Shown: in pieces, positions 8,904 to 20,840 of the stretch
Layout of the letters: each line of letters opens with the position of its first letter
Numbering within the stretch: position 1 is the stretch's first letter
Source of the DNA: Mikania micrantha
Lineage: Eukaryota > Streptophyta > Magnoliopsida > Asterales > Asteraceae
DNA: 64,000 nt
Assembly: GCA_009363875.1 (NCBI GenBank)
Contig: CM018683.1
Span: forward strand, 41,996,804-42,060,803
Direction: 5' to 3'
The notes under the pieces: model-generated
What the model saw: only the letters and a program-made list of their open reading frames with translations
What the model was told of the DNA's origin: nothing
Databases searched by the model: none
Made by a program: the position numbers and the translations under genes

Positions 8904-10460
8904 CTAAATGGGATTGTCATCTGTTTCTGAACTGTCATCATTTATCTGTGTTGTTGGAACAGAAGTAGAAGAAGGTTGCATAGGTTCATCAGGTGCATTT
9001 TGTGCATCATATAACATTTGAACCGCAACATCTTCATCTGAGTACATGGGAGGCATATTGAAAGAATCAAAGAGGCCAGAATAATCAAACATCCAGTCTG
9101 GACCTTTTCCAGGTGGGGGCATGGAGTATTTCTGAACATCAACATGGTACCACTCCTCCACATTCTGAGTTGATTTGTTATAGACTCTTTTATTTGGAGT
9201 GCTATACCCAAGAAAGTACCCTTCTTCCACCTTTTCATTGAACTTGCCCTGCTCGTGTTTCTTGAGCATCGTGCATGGTGCACCGAAAGGTTAAAGATAC
9301 TTAAGATTCGGCTTTCTGTTATGGAGCAGTTCAAAACAAGTCTTCCCATGCCTCTTCACAATTAAAACTCGGTTCAGTGTGTAACAAGCATTAGCTACAG
9401 CTTCATTCCAGAACTGAACCGGAAGTGACGAATCAGCCAGCATCGTTCTAGCAGCCTCAATCAATGTTCTATTCTTTCGTTCAGCAACACCGTTCATCTG
9501 AGGGACATATGGAGCACTAAATTGTTGCACAATATCCCGTGCATTGCAAAAATTCTCCATGGTGTGATTTTTAAACTCCGTCCCATTGTCTGTTCGAAGT
9601 TGACGAATCTTGAGCTTATAAAGTGATTCAAGTTTGGTAACCAACACTTGAATACATTCGAACGTTTCAGATTTCTCCTTCAAAAAGAAAACCCAAGAAT
9701 ATCTGGAGTATTCATCAGTGATGACAAGACAATATTAATCTCCAGCTATACTCTTGCGATTCACAAGACTGAACAGATCCATATGGAGAAGCTCAAGAGG
9801 AACATTGATTGAATGAAACTTTTTCAGCTTGTGAGACTGCTTGGTTTGCTTTCCTTTCTTACATGAAACACAGATATCAGACAGCTTGAAATTCTTCAGA
9901 CTAACCCCCTCAACCAAATTGTTGTGAACCAAGTGATTCATCTTGCGTAGACTCAAATGACCTATCCTCTTATGCCAAAGGATTGAATCTTTCTCTGTTG
10001 CCTTTGTCATAAAACATGAAGCTGTGGAGGATGTTGTTGAAGCTGTGGCCATGTTGAGAACATACAAGTCTTGCTTTCTGGGAGCTGACATCAAAATCCA
10101 GTCTTCAGGAATTTTCACACCTTGCTTGAGAATGTAGCATTTAGAATCATCAAATAAGACTTTATACTCCTTGTCACAAATCTGTGATACTGACAAAAGA
10201 TTGTTTTCCAACTGCTTGACATATCTGACTTTGTCAAAAGATACTTGCCCATTTGATAGAATTCCTTCTCTTGTGATAAAGCCGCCTTTGTCACCTGCAA
10301 AAGCTACATATCCACCTCGAACTGCATTCACATTGGTGAGTAATGAGATATCACCAGTCATATGCCTGGAAGCCCCACTATCAACGATCCAATTGCTGTT
10401 AAAAACAGCTTTTGGGGCAACCTGCTCACACTCAGATGAAGCAGAAGAATTTACCATCAA
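8904..10460 (-). pseudogene. Copia protease and integrase, with in-frame stops
   Basis: The aspartic protease motif WIVDSGASRHM lies near 10385. Next comes the gag-pre-integrase zinc region with ILWHKRIGHLS and ICVSCKKGKQ, giving the HHCC finger. A TAA at 9735 interrupts just before the integrase core. After it come ITDEYSRYSW, RTDNGTEF and GVAERKNRTLIE, which supply the three acidic residues. Another stop at about 9289 precedes YFLGYS and an acidic linker. All three catalytic carboxylates are still visible, so decay is mostly by nonsense changes. Confidence 0.85.
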
Positions 10461-10505
10461 GGCAAACTGAGTAGTAAGGTCTTCAAGCTCAACATCAGAA
10501 TCAGC

Positions 10506-12051
10506 TTAAGTGTCTGAATCTGTCATGTATTTAGAGTCTGAGCCAGAAGTTCCTTCCAAACTGATCTTTGTTTCCCCAGAAGTACTGTCTTCACTTAAAT
10601 CATCCATCTTCTGAATCTCAGCAACACAAGCTTTATCATGTTCCCCTTGATCAGAATTGAATCTGAAATCCCAATTTACACCTTCATCTTGTTGTACCAT
10701 CAATGATTTGCTTCCTGATGAAGAACCAGCCTGAGTAGGGGAATCAATAGGAACTAATCTCCTTTCGGGATTTGCTGTAGAAGATTTCTGATGTTGAAAG
10801 GGATTTTTGTTTCCTGCTTTCTTTGGCTGCTTGCACTGTCTGGCAAAATGACCCTTCTCTCCACAGTTGTAACATGTGACGGATGCCATATCAAATCCGA
10901 ACTTAGACTCCTTGTTTAAATTGATGTCTTTGCCAGTTCTTTTCACAAACTCCTTAGCTCTCCTCACAGCATGTGCCAAAGCCCACATGATGTCAATCCT
11001 TTCCATGTCATCTGGATCTATCTGAGAGTAGTCATCATTTGTCAGAGATGGATTTCCAATCTGTCCTGCTACCAGTCCATCATAAGAACTAACCAAAGTG
11101 GACAAAAGACCCATATGCTCCTTAGCAATCTCAACAGTGACTTTATCAAAGTTCTCTGTCTTCAGACTTGTGACAGGTTGATGATGTTCTTTTTAAGAGC
11201 TAGATGAAGAGGATGGCTGACTGAAGTGAATATGATTGGAAGATGGAGCTTCAGTCTTCTGAGAAACAAAGGTTGTCTTCAATGGTGCATGAGAAGACGA
11301 TTTCTCAACCGTAGGAGTAGAATAATACAATGATGGATCCTGGACTTGAGCAACTCTCTTAGCCTTCCATTTGTTCTCTATTTCTTGCTCCTTCAGTTTC
11401 TGGGTGAAGTCATTTATGTCCATATGAGTCATCATCTCATTCTGCTTAAGCACCATCAAAAATGACTCCCACTTTGGAGGTAAGGCATCTGCCAAACACT
11501 GGATCTTCTCCTGAGTAGTAGTCTTGAGTTCATGATTGAACAATTCACTCAAGATGGTAGAATCTGGCAATCAGATCATCCAAAGATTCATTTCCAACAC
11601 ACATAAAACTGTTGAACTCCTTCCTCAAAGCCTTTGACTTGATGTTCTTCAAAGCATCATTACCTTCATACCTCTGCTACAAGGCATCCCATAAATACTT
11701 AGATGAGGTGAACTGTCGGAACTGATGAAAGATATCAGTGGCAATAGATTGAGACAGAATAGCATAAGCTTTCTTCTCATAATCATAAAGTTTTCTCTGA
11801 GGCTCAGTCATCCGGGTGACTAACATAGGAGTTCCATCCTCATTCAGAGGTCTCAGATAACCTCCCTCAATCATCATCCATAAGTTAGTATCCACTCCAT
11901 TGATGTGAATCTCAAATCTGTATTTCCAGTGCGGATAATCATCTAAGGATAGCAACTTGGGAGCTTTATTGGAGTTCCTTGTCTCAGTTTCAGTCATCAG
12001 CAAAGTCTGAATACGATGGTTCTGGTTTGCCATCAATGCTAATTCCTCCAT
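10506..12051 (-). pseudogene. Copia gag, with in-frame stops
   Basis: Gag starts at the ATG near 12051. The UBN2/DUF4219-type gag domain shows LLSLDDYPHWKYRFE, YAILSQSIATDIF and SKYLWDAL. A CAG-to-TAG type stop follows WDAL (about 11675). The frame resumes with a SELFNHELKTTTQEK stretch. Another stop lies near 11193 after a Ser run. The zinc knuckle CYNCGEKGHFARQC is at about 10855-10815. The acidic tail ends at a stop near 10504. Family assignment rests on gag layout plus the downstream Copia protease. Confidence 0.82.
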
Positions 12052-12099
12052 TTAATCAAGAACAACAAGTTTCAAAACTTAGAAAAATTTTAAACTGAT

Positions 12100-12400
12100 G
12101 GCCGAATGAAGCTGCTTGGGCGAATGTCGGGGGCCGAATGAAAAAGATAAAGGCAAATGAGAAGCTGAGTATGACAACTGGGAGAATGAACCTATTCGAC
12201 GAATGAAAGGATTGGATGAGGCTATTCGCCGAATGAATGGATCGAATGAGCCTAATCGGCGAATGAAAGACCTAGAAAAGCTATTCGCCGAATGACTTGG
12301 TCGAATGAAGGCTATTCGCTGAATGACTTGTCGAATGAACCTATTCGGCGAATGAAGGCTGATTCAGCCAAACCTATTCGGCCGCCATGCTCATTCAGCG
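12100..12400. repeat. GCGAATGA / CTATTCGGCGAATGA microrepeats in the Copia leader
   Basis: About fifteen copies of GAATGA, most within TATTCG(G/C)CGAATGA, are spread irregularly at 15-25 bp spacing between the gag start and the primer site. TTCGGCGAA is itself nearly palindromic, so many small hairpins are possible in the leader RNA. Confidence 0.75.
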
Positions 12401-12658
12401 ATCTGGGGTTTTTCAGCAATAAAAATCGCAATAACTTTCGATTTAGACCAGATCTAAGTACCAAATTTGGTATAGAACACCATGATATGATTATGAACCA
12501 ATTGGGATAAAAGTTTTGACAAAAACACTAAAAAAATCCACGGATTTTAAATGAAACAGTAACTTTGGGGCCAAGGAAATCAGGGTTTTGCAGATTTCGA
12601 CCCAACAATCTGATATTAAGTGATTTTGAATGAAAATAAAGTAGAATCAAGAGCCAAG

Positions 12659-12672
12659 GCTCTGATACCACT
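12659..12672 (-). other. Primer-binding site (tRNA-Met type), Copia element 1
   Basis: The minus strand reads AAGTGGTATCAGAGCC, directly next to the LTR end TCCTACA. This sets the inner LTR edge at 12674. Confidence 0.88.
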
Positions 12673-12673
12673 T

Positions 12674-13301
12674 TGTAGGACCAATTAGTAGCTCGGAAAC
12701 AATCTGATTCCCACGAATATCTACTCGACAACCTCTGGAATTGTGCGGAATTCTATTCCAGGGTTTTCCAAACGAAACCAATAGCAACCGTAGTGATCCG
12801 AGTGCGTAGGAATGACGTGTGAATGAGAATCGAACACAACGGGTTGAGAATCGAACTTGGATGATCAAAGGCCGCTCAAATCGTCTAGGGTTTTAACACT
12901 AGGTGCTCTGGGGAGAAGGAGGGCTTTCAGAAGTTGTGTTTGAAATGATTTGAACATATATTTATAGGCTGTAGTCATTCGCCCGAATGAGTGGCCGAAA
13001 CAGCTCATTCGGCGAATGACCACATCGAATGGACAACCGATAGAATGAGTCATTCGGCGAATGACTCATTATCTCGCCAGTCATTCTCTATTTCGTTCAT
13101 TCGACGAATGACTTCATTCGTTAGAGTCATTCACCTGAATGTGCAACATTCATACTCAAATATTAATAAACCAAATCAAACACTCACATAATCAAAATTA
13201 AACATTAAGAACAATATATAAAGACAACTTCCATTAATATAACTTGAACTTTACATAATGAATAACACAAAATCGAACTAGGGACATTTAGTGCATCTAC
13301 A
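12674..13301 (-). mobile_element. 5' LTR of Copia element 1 (628 bp)
   Basis: On the minus strand it runs from TGTAGATGCAC (13301) to TCCTACA (12674), giving matched ends TGTAG...CTACA. It again contains GGCGAATGA words (12985-13130), the same motif as in the leader. Flanking bases AATAG (13302-13306) are the candidate target site. The partner LTR is outside the window. Confidence 0.65.
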
Positions 13302-14024
13302 AATAGGATAAGTATGTATAATAGTCGTCGTATCTAGGGTTTGGTCTCAGTGTGCAACTAAGTGTCCTATATTACTAGTGTGCTTCTAGGATTATATCTA
13401 CTAGCCTTAACTACTCATTCTTTATTAACCCACGTCCCACAATTAATCATAAGAAATCTTTAATTAAAACGTTTCTAATTTAATTCTCTTTAAGTTAAAC
13501 ATTAAGTCAAAATCATCTATTTTAATTTAATAAAGTTTGTAAATCTTTTTCTTTAATTAAAGTATTATGGATTTTAAGAAAAATAGAATTTACATATGAT
13601 GGGCTTGGGTTAAGCCCCTTGGGCCCACCTTAGCCCATTGCTAAACTTTGATTTCCCATGATCTCATAATGATTTCCCAAGTGTTAAGCTAATTCAATAG
13701 ACATTAATATCTCATGTTGAGTTGTTAGGGTGTTTTAAAGAAAATCCTTGTTATAAAAAGATAACTAACCCATGATCGCCTCAATTACCCGATACCATTA
13801 GGATGGGCCTTAGTATGCTTCTCATGCACAAACATATATGTTGTTCGCATGCATTCACACCCACACGTACAATTTGTGTTCATTATGTAAAATGGTGACA
13901 ATCTTTAACACACATAAGCATGCATGGGTACACCTAGTTTCAAGTTCTAATCAACCTAGTCCAAGCTCAAACGGCTCAACGGTTCAACCATATCCCTAAG
14001 TGTGATGGCCGGAAGGTAGGTTAG

Positions 14025-14410
14025 CTGCCCATGGGGGTTCAAGCATGAGGTTCGGCTAGATCAAGGCTCACAGTCCACAACTCCTAGGTCAAGCAGTCAT
14101 GCACCCATCACTTAGGTTCATCCAACACATGGTTCGGTCGAGTGGGAAGGTTTCGGCTAGGAGGGGTTCGGCTGAAACACTAGGTTGGCAGCATGTGGGT
14201 TCGTTCATTACAGGTTCGTGGCTCTTAGGGTTCAGCCACGAGGTTCGCCCATCCTAGCTTTGGCCAGCCTAAGGTTCGTGGCCCAAGGTTCGTTTCCCCC
14301 AGGTTCTCCCTTGTATCAGCTTCGCTCGAAAGGTAGGGTTCGGCCAACTAGAAGAGAGGTTCGGCCATCTGTACCAGGTTTGGCCGATCGGCCCCTATCA
14401 CGAACCAATA
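14025..14410 (-). repeat. CCGAACCT (AGGTTCGG) microrepeat array
   Basis: AGGTTCG or AGGTTCGGC recurs about fifteen times at irregular 15-35 bp spacing on the plus strand (CCGAACCT in the presumed LTR sense). The counterpart array at 22050-22500 is in the opposite orientation, in step with its opposite element orientation. Confidence 0.75.
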
Positions 14411-14689
14411 GCCCTCATCGTCTTGATTGAACTCCACCTGTTGCAGGTTAGTTTCTAATGCTTCCTAGTCATTTACAAGAGTTTATCTAAGTGTTTCTAA
14501 GTATTTAGGTCGACTAAAATAACAACAAGTTGAAGAGGTCGTGATTCACACAAAAACCAAACATAAAACCAGAATTTACCTCGAAAATGGTGGATGAAAG
14601 CTTAGATCCCTTGTACTTTCGTAATCTACAGATGATAGTGGTCGTTTCGACACCAAAAACACTCGAAATGGTCGGGAATTGGAAGAGAT

Positions 14690-14735
14690 CTTGTAGAGAG
14701 AAGTTAGAGAGAGAATATACAGAGAGAGAGAAAAT
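14690..14735. repeat. GA-rich tract (CT-rich in LTR sense)
   Basis: Runs of GAGAGA on the plus strand give a CT-rich leader on the minus strand, downstream of the presumed LTR transcription start. CT-rich initiator and leader sequences are common in plant promoters. Confidence 0.45.
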
Positions 14736-15214
14736 GAAATTGTGATGAGGGCTGGTAGGTGGTGGTTGTTGTGGTGATAAATGCTACATTAAATGGTTCA
14801 AGAATACTGGGGTTCGTTCGGGTTCTTTCGGTTTTGCTCGGTTACGCGTAAAACGTCGGTTTTTCGTAGTTTTCGTAACGAAACGACTAGGTTTTTAAAA
14901 TGAGATTTATAAAATTATTTTAGGTGGTTATTCCTAATAAAATAACTAAATATATTTTGTTTATTTTAAATTTACGAAATTATTTAATTAAATGTTTAAA
15001 ATCGAATCGTACAGTCGTCGTGCGTATTCGTTCGAATCGTCAAACGTACGAACACGACGATAACTATACTCTTCAATATGGTTTTCTAATTACCAGATAT
15101 CATTCAGAACATTAAACTTTCAGATTTATTCGTACAGATCGTCACCTATACGAATAATCCGTTGATTTAGCATTCACGTAACGACATCCGTGTTGTTTTG
15201 TTCTGTAAAGCCTC

Positions 15215-16376
15215 ACATACGTTTATACATAATAAAATCCTAGCAATTAATCACATAATGGTTCTGTATTGCCAGATAATTATCTGACTGATGAACCATG
15301 TTTTCTGAGTTTTTTTTTCTCTGAAATGATTCTGAATTCACTGTTTGATAACACGAATGATAACAATACATGATATAAACATGACATACAATGAAATGTA
15401 TATAGTTTTTACCTGATTACTGTTCATGTTACTGTTTGAGATCACTGTTTCGGTACGGTTCCAGCACTGATGTTACAAGACACAACCATTAACTCATGGG
15501 TATGAGCCAGGGGATATATTAGATAGTACTATCTTGGTTGACAGTCCATTCTCCTACCGGGTGGTCTTGCTAGCTACAGTCACCCAATGAGGCCTATACG
15601 ATGGATGAATATGTCTAACTCTATTGTATACTTTAAACTCGGAATGAGTTTGGTGATCATGTGATTATAACACAAGGGCAATCAGTCATAGGTTTGGTTG
15701 TGGACTCATGTAGACTGCATCCATTCACACTTATGGCTTAACATATTATATGATAGCATAGCATTATGGGATTGATGATCCTAATGGATTTTATTGAAAC
15801 ATTTTACGTGTGCCTGAAATGGCCAACGCATTATGGGATTGGTGATCCTAATGGATTTTATTGAAACATTTTACTTGTGCCTGAAATGGCCAACACATTA
15901 TGGGATTGGTGATCCTAATGGATTTTATTGAAACATTTTACTTGTGCCTGAAATGGCCAACACATTATGGGATTGATGATCCGAATGGATTTTATTGAAA
16001 CATTTTACTTGTGCATGTAATGGCCAACGCATTATGGGATTGGTGATCCTAATGTATTTTATTGAAACATTTTACTTGTGCTTGAAATGGCCAACACATT
16101 ATGGGAATGGTGATCCTACTGGATTGGATTTAAATATTTTACCCGTGCCTGGATTGGCAACTACTATTACTTAAACTGTTTGATTAAACATAAAACCTAC
16201 GAACTCACCAACTTTTTAGTTGACACTTGTTTTTGGATGTATTTCAGGTACTAATCTAAGGCTAGATATGGACCTTACACTTAAGCAGAAGGACTAGCAT
16301 TCTCTCATACTCAATGAGTTCTTGATATACAGTTTCGTCGCATCTCCGGTGTTTCCGCCGACTGTGGGGGTGTGAC
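15215..16376 (+). mobile_element. 3' terminal part of a Ty3-type LTR, plus orientation
   Basis: It ends in GACTGTGGGGGTGTGACA (16376). About 170 bases before the end it carries GAACTCACCAAC..TTGAC and TTTCAGG. The same words are placed likewise near the end of the LTR at 20841-25089 (24690-24740). It lies next to LTR sequence that reads in the opposite direction, so the 13302-16376 block is a mosaic of two LTR pieces. The join was not located precisely. Confidence 0.45.
15760..16160 (+). repeat. Six tandem ~67-bp units in an LTR
   Basis: The unit is CATTATGGGATTGGTGATCC, then TAATGGATTTTATTGAAAC, ATTTTACTTGTGCC and TGAAATGGCCAA. It repeats at about 15762, 15828, 15895, 15961, 16028 and 16095. 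Copies differ by only a few bases, so the array is young. Confidence 0.85.
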
Positions 16377-16622
16377 AAATGGAGCTACTTATCCATGGAG
16401 AAGATGTTTGTTTTGAGATTCTGCGATGGAAACATAGTGAAACTCTAGGATTATCAGCTATGTGGTCTGCTTGCTCCAAATATCTTTGATCTAGCAAACC
16501 TTCCTCTAGTAAATCCAGACAACAACTTTGAAGGAGGACTTGCTACAATACTTGTCCAGAGAAGAGCTGAAAATTTAATAAACGAAGGACATAAGTTTTG
16601 GTAGCATCAGCCTAGGGGAGAC
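16377..16622 (+). mobile_element. 3' end of the internal region of Copia element 2, with polypurine tract
   Basis: A 246-bp remnant between an LTR end (16376) and the next LTR start (16623). It finishes with CTAGGGGAGAC, a polypurine tract. No coding domain is recognised. The upstream part of the element is missing. Confidence 0.5.
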
Positions 16623-16866
16623 TGTAAGGACCTTTAAGGCTGATGCACACCAAAACATCTCTGGATCAAGTCTTGAACTTTTGGAAGCTATACAACCACT
16701 GAAAGTAAAGAATTAAACTTCTGAAAAACCATTGCTTCCGAAGTATAATTCTCTTCCACTGAAAGCTTCCGAATCCCTCTTCAGTACTTAGAGATTCAAA
16801 TCGATCAGTGCTTCTGATCGATTATCAGTGCTTCCGATCATTAGTGGTTCCCAAGACAAAGACTTC
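16623..16866 (+). mobile_element. Copia element 2 LTR, left half (split by Ty3 element 2)
   Basis: It starts TGTAAGGACC right after a polypurine tract. Together with the right half (25095-25585) it gives an LTR of about 735 bp, TG...CA. Both halves show the word CTTCCGA(A) and are continuous across the ACTTC duplication. Confidence 0.6.
16862..16866. repeat. Target-site duplication ACTTC, left copy
   Basis: ACTTC directly precedes the LTR start TATGACATCC at 16867. The identical ACTTC follows the LTR end at 25090-25094. Five-base duplications are the rule for Ty3 elements. Confidence 0.85.
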
Positions 16867-17271
16867 TATGACATCCAGTACCAGATCGTCCGGCAAGTCC
16901 GTACGGTATGTGTACTTTCACTATTTACTGTGTGTAACTACATGTTTGTGAACAGTACTTGTATTAACAGAATTCAAAATACAAGAAACAGTTGTACGTA
17001 TTTATGTGTAAACTTAAATGTCGTAAGTACAACACTTATTATAAACAATATTTGTTAATATTTAGGTGAAAACCTACGTACAGATAATACAACGAAACAA
17101 GAGAAACAACAGTGTTCAAGCAAATAACAAGAACAAGTCGGTTGCGATCTGATGTCCATAGATGACAGGAATCAGATGTCTGACAAATCAGTATGAAAAC
17201 AATGTGATAACAGGATGTTTAGTTGAGTCCGTCAGTGAGGAAATACAATTCAAAAAATAAATTACAGTTTG
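16867..17271 (+). mobile_element. Truncated 5' LTR of element 2
   Basis: It aligns base for base, with few changes, to 20841-21241 and then breaks off. The first bases are TATGACATCC against TGTGACATTC in the 3' copy, so even the LTR terminus is mutated (TG to TA). Confidence 0.85.
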
Positions 17272-17506
17272 GTCATTTGGCAGCTCAATGCAGGAGCCCG
17301 AGGGCTCAGAACAGAAACAACAACGCAGCCACTACTGCTGCTGCTGATAACAGGTCATGCTACACTTGTGGCGAACATGGACACTTCTCGAGGGATTTTC
17401 CCAAGAGAGTTCAATCAAGGGCTCCAGCAGCAAGAGGACGAGCCTTTCAAATCGGAGCTGCTGATGCACGACAGGACCCGAATGTGATCACGGGTACATT
17501 TCTCTA
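17272..17506 (+). pseudogene. Ty3 gag C-terminal fragment (element 2)
   Basis: The fragment starts in mid-domain at FGHLAAQC, where the deletion joins it to LTR sequence. The zinc knuckle CYTCGEHGHFSRDF has lost its final Cys (Phe instead). Then come RGRAFQIGAADARQDP and VITGTF, the usual gag-protease linker. A one-base frameshift near 17506 separates it from the protease. Confidence 0.85.
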
Positions 17507-20500
17507 TCTGACTTCTATGCATCCATATTATTTGACACTGGTGCGGATCAGAGTTTTATCTCATCTGATTTTGCATGCCATCTTAATTATGTTGAGGAAT
17601 TGTTAGACCCTTACACTATTGAGATAGCAAATGGCAAACAGATCACACTAGACACAATACTTAGGAATTGCCCACTAACACTTGGCGATCACACATTTTC
17701 CATCGACTTGATACCAATGGAGCTGGGCAATTTCGACATCATCATCGGAATGGATTGGTTATCTCTTAATCGAGTTGAGTTCATCTGTTCCGAGAAGATA
17801 CTACGCATTCCAGTGGAGAACAATGGGACTTTGGAAATTCATGGAGACCAAGCGAAACGCAGTGTCAAGATAATATCGTGCATGAAGGCTCGCAAGTACC
17901 TCAGAAAACAATGCGTTGCATTCCTAGCTCACGTGATCGAGAAAGACAAGAAAGCAATCAAGGTCCAAGACGTACCGATCGTGAAAGACTACGCGGACGT
18001 GTTTTCGGATGACTTGCCGGGACTGCCACCAGAGAGATCGGTGCAGTTTCGAATTGATTTGATTCCGGGAGCGACTCCTGTAGCTAAGTATCCTTACATA
18101 CTTGCACCATCAGAAATGCTGGAGTTGTCCAATCAATTACAAGAGCTACTCGACAAGGGATTCATCCGACCGAGCTTTTCCCGGTGGGGAGCTCCGATTC
18201 TTTTTGTTAAGAAGAAAGATGGATCTTTCAGAATGTGCATTGATTACAGAGAGCTCAACAAACTCACCATCAAGAATCGGTACCCATTACCAATGATTGA
18301 TGATTTGTTTGATCAGTTACAGGGGGCACAGTACTTTTCAAAGATAGACCTGAGATCAGGTTATCACCAGCTCCGGATTCAAGAGGAAGACATACCAAAG
18401 ACGGCCTTTCGTACCCAATATGGTCGCTACGAGTTCATGGTGATGCCATTCGGACTGACGAACGCACCGGCAGTGTTCATGGATTTGATGAACCGGGTGT
18501 GCAAGCCGTACTTAGATAAGTTCGTTATCGTCTTTATTGATGACATATTGATTTATTCAAAGAACGAGAAGGAACACGAACAACATCTCAAAACAGTCTT
18601 GGAACTTCTGAAAGAAGAACGACTCTATGCCAAATTCTCCAAGTGTGAATTTTGGCTAAGAGAAGTTCAGTTCTTGGGTCACGTGATTAACAGTGATGGC
18701 ATTCACGTGGATCCTGCCAAGATTGAAGCAATCAAGAACTGGGATGTGCCTACAACACCGACTGAGATCAGATCATTTTTGGGATTGGCAGGTTATTACA
18801 GGAGATTCATTTTGAATTTCTCTAAGCTAGCCTTGCCTCTCACCAAACTCACACAAAAGAGTGAACCTTTTGTGTGGACACAGAAACAAGAAGAGGCATT
18901 CCAGACACTGAAACAAAGATTGTGCAATGCTCCTATCTTAACACTCCCAGAAGGCAATGATGACTTTGTAGTATACCGTGATGCTTCCCATCAGGGACTC
19001 GGATGTGTTTTGATGCAACGAGACAAAGTCATTGCTTACGCCTCAAGACTGATGAATATACATGAGAAGAACTACACAACACACGATCTAGAACTGGGAG
19101 CTGTGGTATTTGCTTTAAAGATTTGGAGACACTACCTGTATGGTACTAAGTCTTCACAGATCACAAGAGTTTACAGCACATATTTGATCAGAAGGAGCTT
19201 AACATGAGACAGAGACGTTGGGTTGAGCACCTGAACAATTACGACTGTGTGATCAAATACCATCCGGGCAAAGCAAATGTTGTTGCAGATGCTTTGAGTC
19301 GGAAGGAAAGAGTCAAACCCTTGCGCGTTCGAGCAATGGGAATGACCGTGCAAACGAGTCTGAAAGATCAAATTCTACAAGCACAACAAGAAGCGGTGGC
19401 AAGACACAATTTGAAATGCGAGCTCGATTGTGGAGCCGAGAAACACTTCAAGACAAACAAGATGGGGTTATCTATTATCTGGAGCGTGTTTGGATTCCAG
19501 CAGTAGATGAACTCCGAACACTCATACTTGACGAGGCACACAAGACACGATATTATGTTCATCCTGGTGCCGATAAGATGTACCAAGATCTTAGGTTGTT
19601 TTATTGGTGGCCGGGAATGAAGAAAGATGTTGCCACTTATGTTGGCAAATGCATCACATGTGCCAAAGTCAAAGCTGAACACCAGAAACCTTCGGGTTTG
19701 CTGGAACAACCAGAGATACCATAATGGAAGTGGGAACAAATAGCTATGGATTTCATTACCAAGCTGCCCCACACTTCCAGCGGACACGATTCGATTTGGG
19801 TCATTATTGATAGATTGACCAAGTCCGCACACTTCTTGTCGATCAGAGAAACTTATAAGATGGAGAAACTAGCAAGACTATATGTTGATGAAATAGTAGT
19901 TCGGCACGGTGTGCCATTGTCTATTATTTCAGACCGGGACAGTCGATTTACATTGCGATTCTAGCAATCATTGCAACAATCCTTAGGGACAAGTGTCAAC
20001 TTGAGCACTGCTTATCATCCACAAACGGATGGACAAAGCGAGCGAACAATTCAAACCCTAGAGGATATGTTGAGGACATGCATCTTAGACTTCGGTGGAA
20101 GTTAGGATACACACTTACCACTCATTGAGTTCTCCTACAACAACAGTTACCACAGCAGCATTGGAAGTGCTTCGTTTGAAGCACTATATGGTAGAAAATG
20201 TCGGTCTCCAATTTGTTGGACCGAAGTGGGAGACAACAGAATCACTAGGCCTGAACTTATTCAGGAGACTACTGATAAGATAGCCCAGACCAGCAAAGAC
20301 TACAAGCAACACATAGCCACCAAAAGAGTTACGCAGACAAACGACGCAAGCATTTGGAATTCGATGTGGGTGACCGAGTTATGTTGAAAGTGTCCCCATG
20401 GAAAGGTGTAGTTCGTTTTGGGGCTAAGGGAAAGTTAGCACCAAGGTGTCAGACCATTTGAGATTACTCAACATCTAGGTCCTGTAGCATACAGACTCAA

Positions 20501-20786
20501 ACTCCCTGATGAGCTCAGCAGAGTACACGATGTGTTTCACGTAACAAACCTCAAGAGGTGTCTAGCTGACAAATCATTGATCATACCATTGGAAGAAATA
20601 CAAGTTGACGAGCAATTACATTTCATTGAAAAACCTGTAGAGATTATGGAACGTGAAGTCAAGAGACTAAAACGAAATCGTATCCCTATTGTAAAGGTTC
20701 GATGGAACTCCAAGCGTGGACCAGAATTTACGTGGGAGCGTGAGGACAACATGAAAACAAAGTATCCCCATCCGTTCGAGAATTAG
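17507..20786 (+). pseudogene. Ty3 pol (element 2): protease, RT, RNase H, integrase, chromodomain; many lesions
   Basis: The protease motif FDTGADQSF is at about 17545. RT runs open from about 17520 to 19150, with the FIDD box near 18535 and RNase H beginning at DASHQGLG. In RNase H, YCDAS reads YRDAS. A small deletion with frameshift at about 19150 removes the TIYTDHKS start. Another frameshift lies near 19410. Stops are TAA at 19722 (replacing Met of IPMWKW), TAG at 19962 and TAG at 20103 (both replacing Trp). More frame changes follow at 20160-20530. The chromodomain tail (FHVTNLKRC...VKVRWNS..WERED) is open at 20532-20786. The mix of nonsense and indels shows it has long been inactive. 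Confidence 0.9.
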
Positions 20787-20826
20787 AGCCCGACTTTGAT
20801 GCTTAAATTTTGGGACGAAATTTCTT

Positions 20827-20840
20827 TAACAAGGGGAGAC
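20827..20840 (+). other. Polypurine tract of element 2
   Basis: TAACAAGGGGAGAC directly precedes the 3' LTR start TGTGACATTC and follows GGGACGAAATTTC. Confidence 0.85.

Larger units (their letters stand above)
8542..13301 (-). mobile_element. Ty1/Copia element 1, minus strand, 5' portion
   Basis: On the minus strand the order is LTR (13301-12674), tRNA-Met primer site (about 12670), a leader with GCGAATGA repeats, gag, protease, integrase, and the very start of RT. It ends abruptly after the residues WQLV at 8547, where Ty3 element 1 is inserted. The rest of RT, RNase H and the 3' LTR should lie left of the window. Integrase before RT is diagnostic of Copia. Stops at 11675, 11193, 10504, 9735 and 9289 make it non-functional. 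Confidence 0.85.
13302..15214 (-). mobile_element. Ty3-type LTR fragment in minus orientation, host of Copia element 1
   Basis: Read on the minus strand, a GC-poor upstream part is followed by a transcription-start-like zone (about 14820-14700, with CT-rich runs), then an array of CCGAACCT words (14410-14030), then TGGGCC words near 13640-13600. The same order appears on the plus strand in the LTR at 20841-25089. It is therefore read as a related LTR, cut by the Copia insertion at 13302. The outer edge is uncertain. A minus-strand TGTGAGGC near 15214 is one candidate. Confidence 0.45.

Noticed and set aside
13840..13960. Possible plastid or mitochondrial insert
   Set aside because: No organelle gene or rRNA/tRNA block is recognisable anywhere in the window.
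14185..14430. Plus-strand 81-aa ORF
   Set aside because: It arises from the GC-richer AGGTTCG array in an LTR; no domain.
15760..16160. Regular direct repeats resembling a CRISPR array
   Set aside because: Units are contiguous, with no unique spacers, and lie in a plant LTR.
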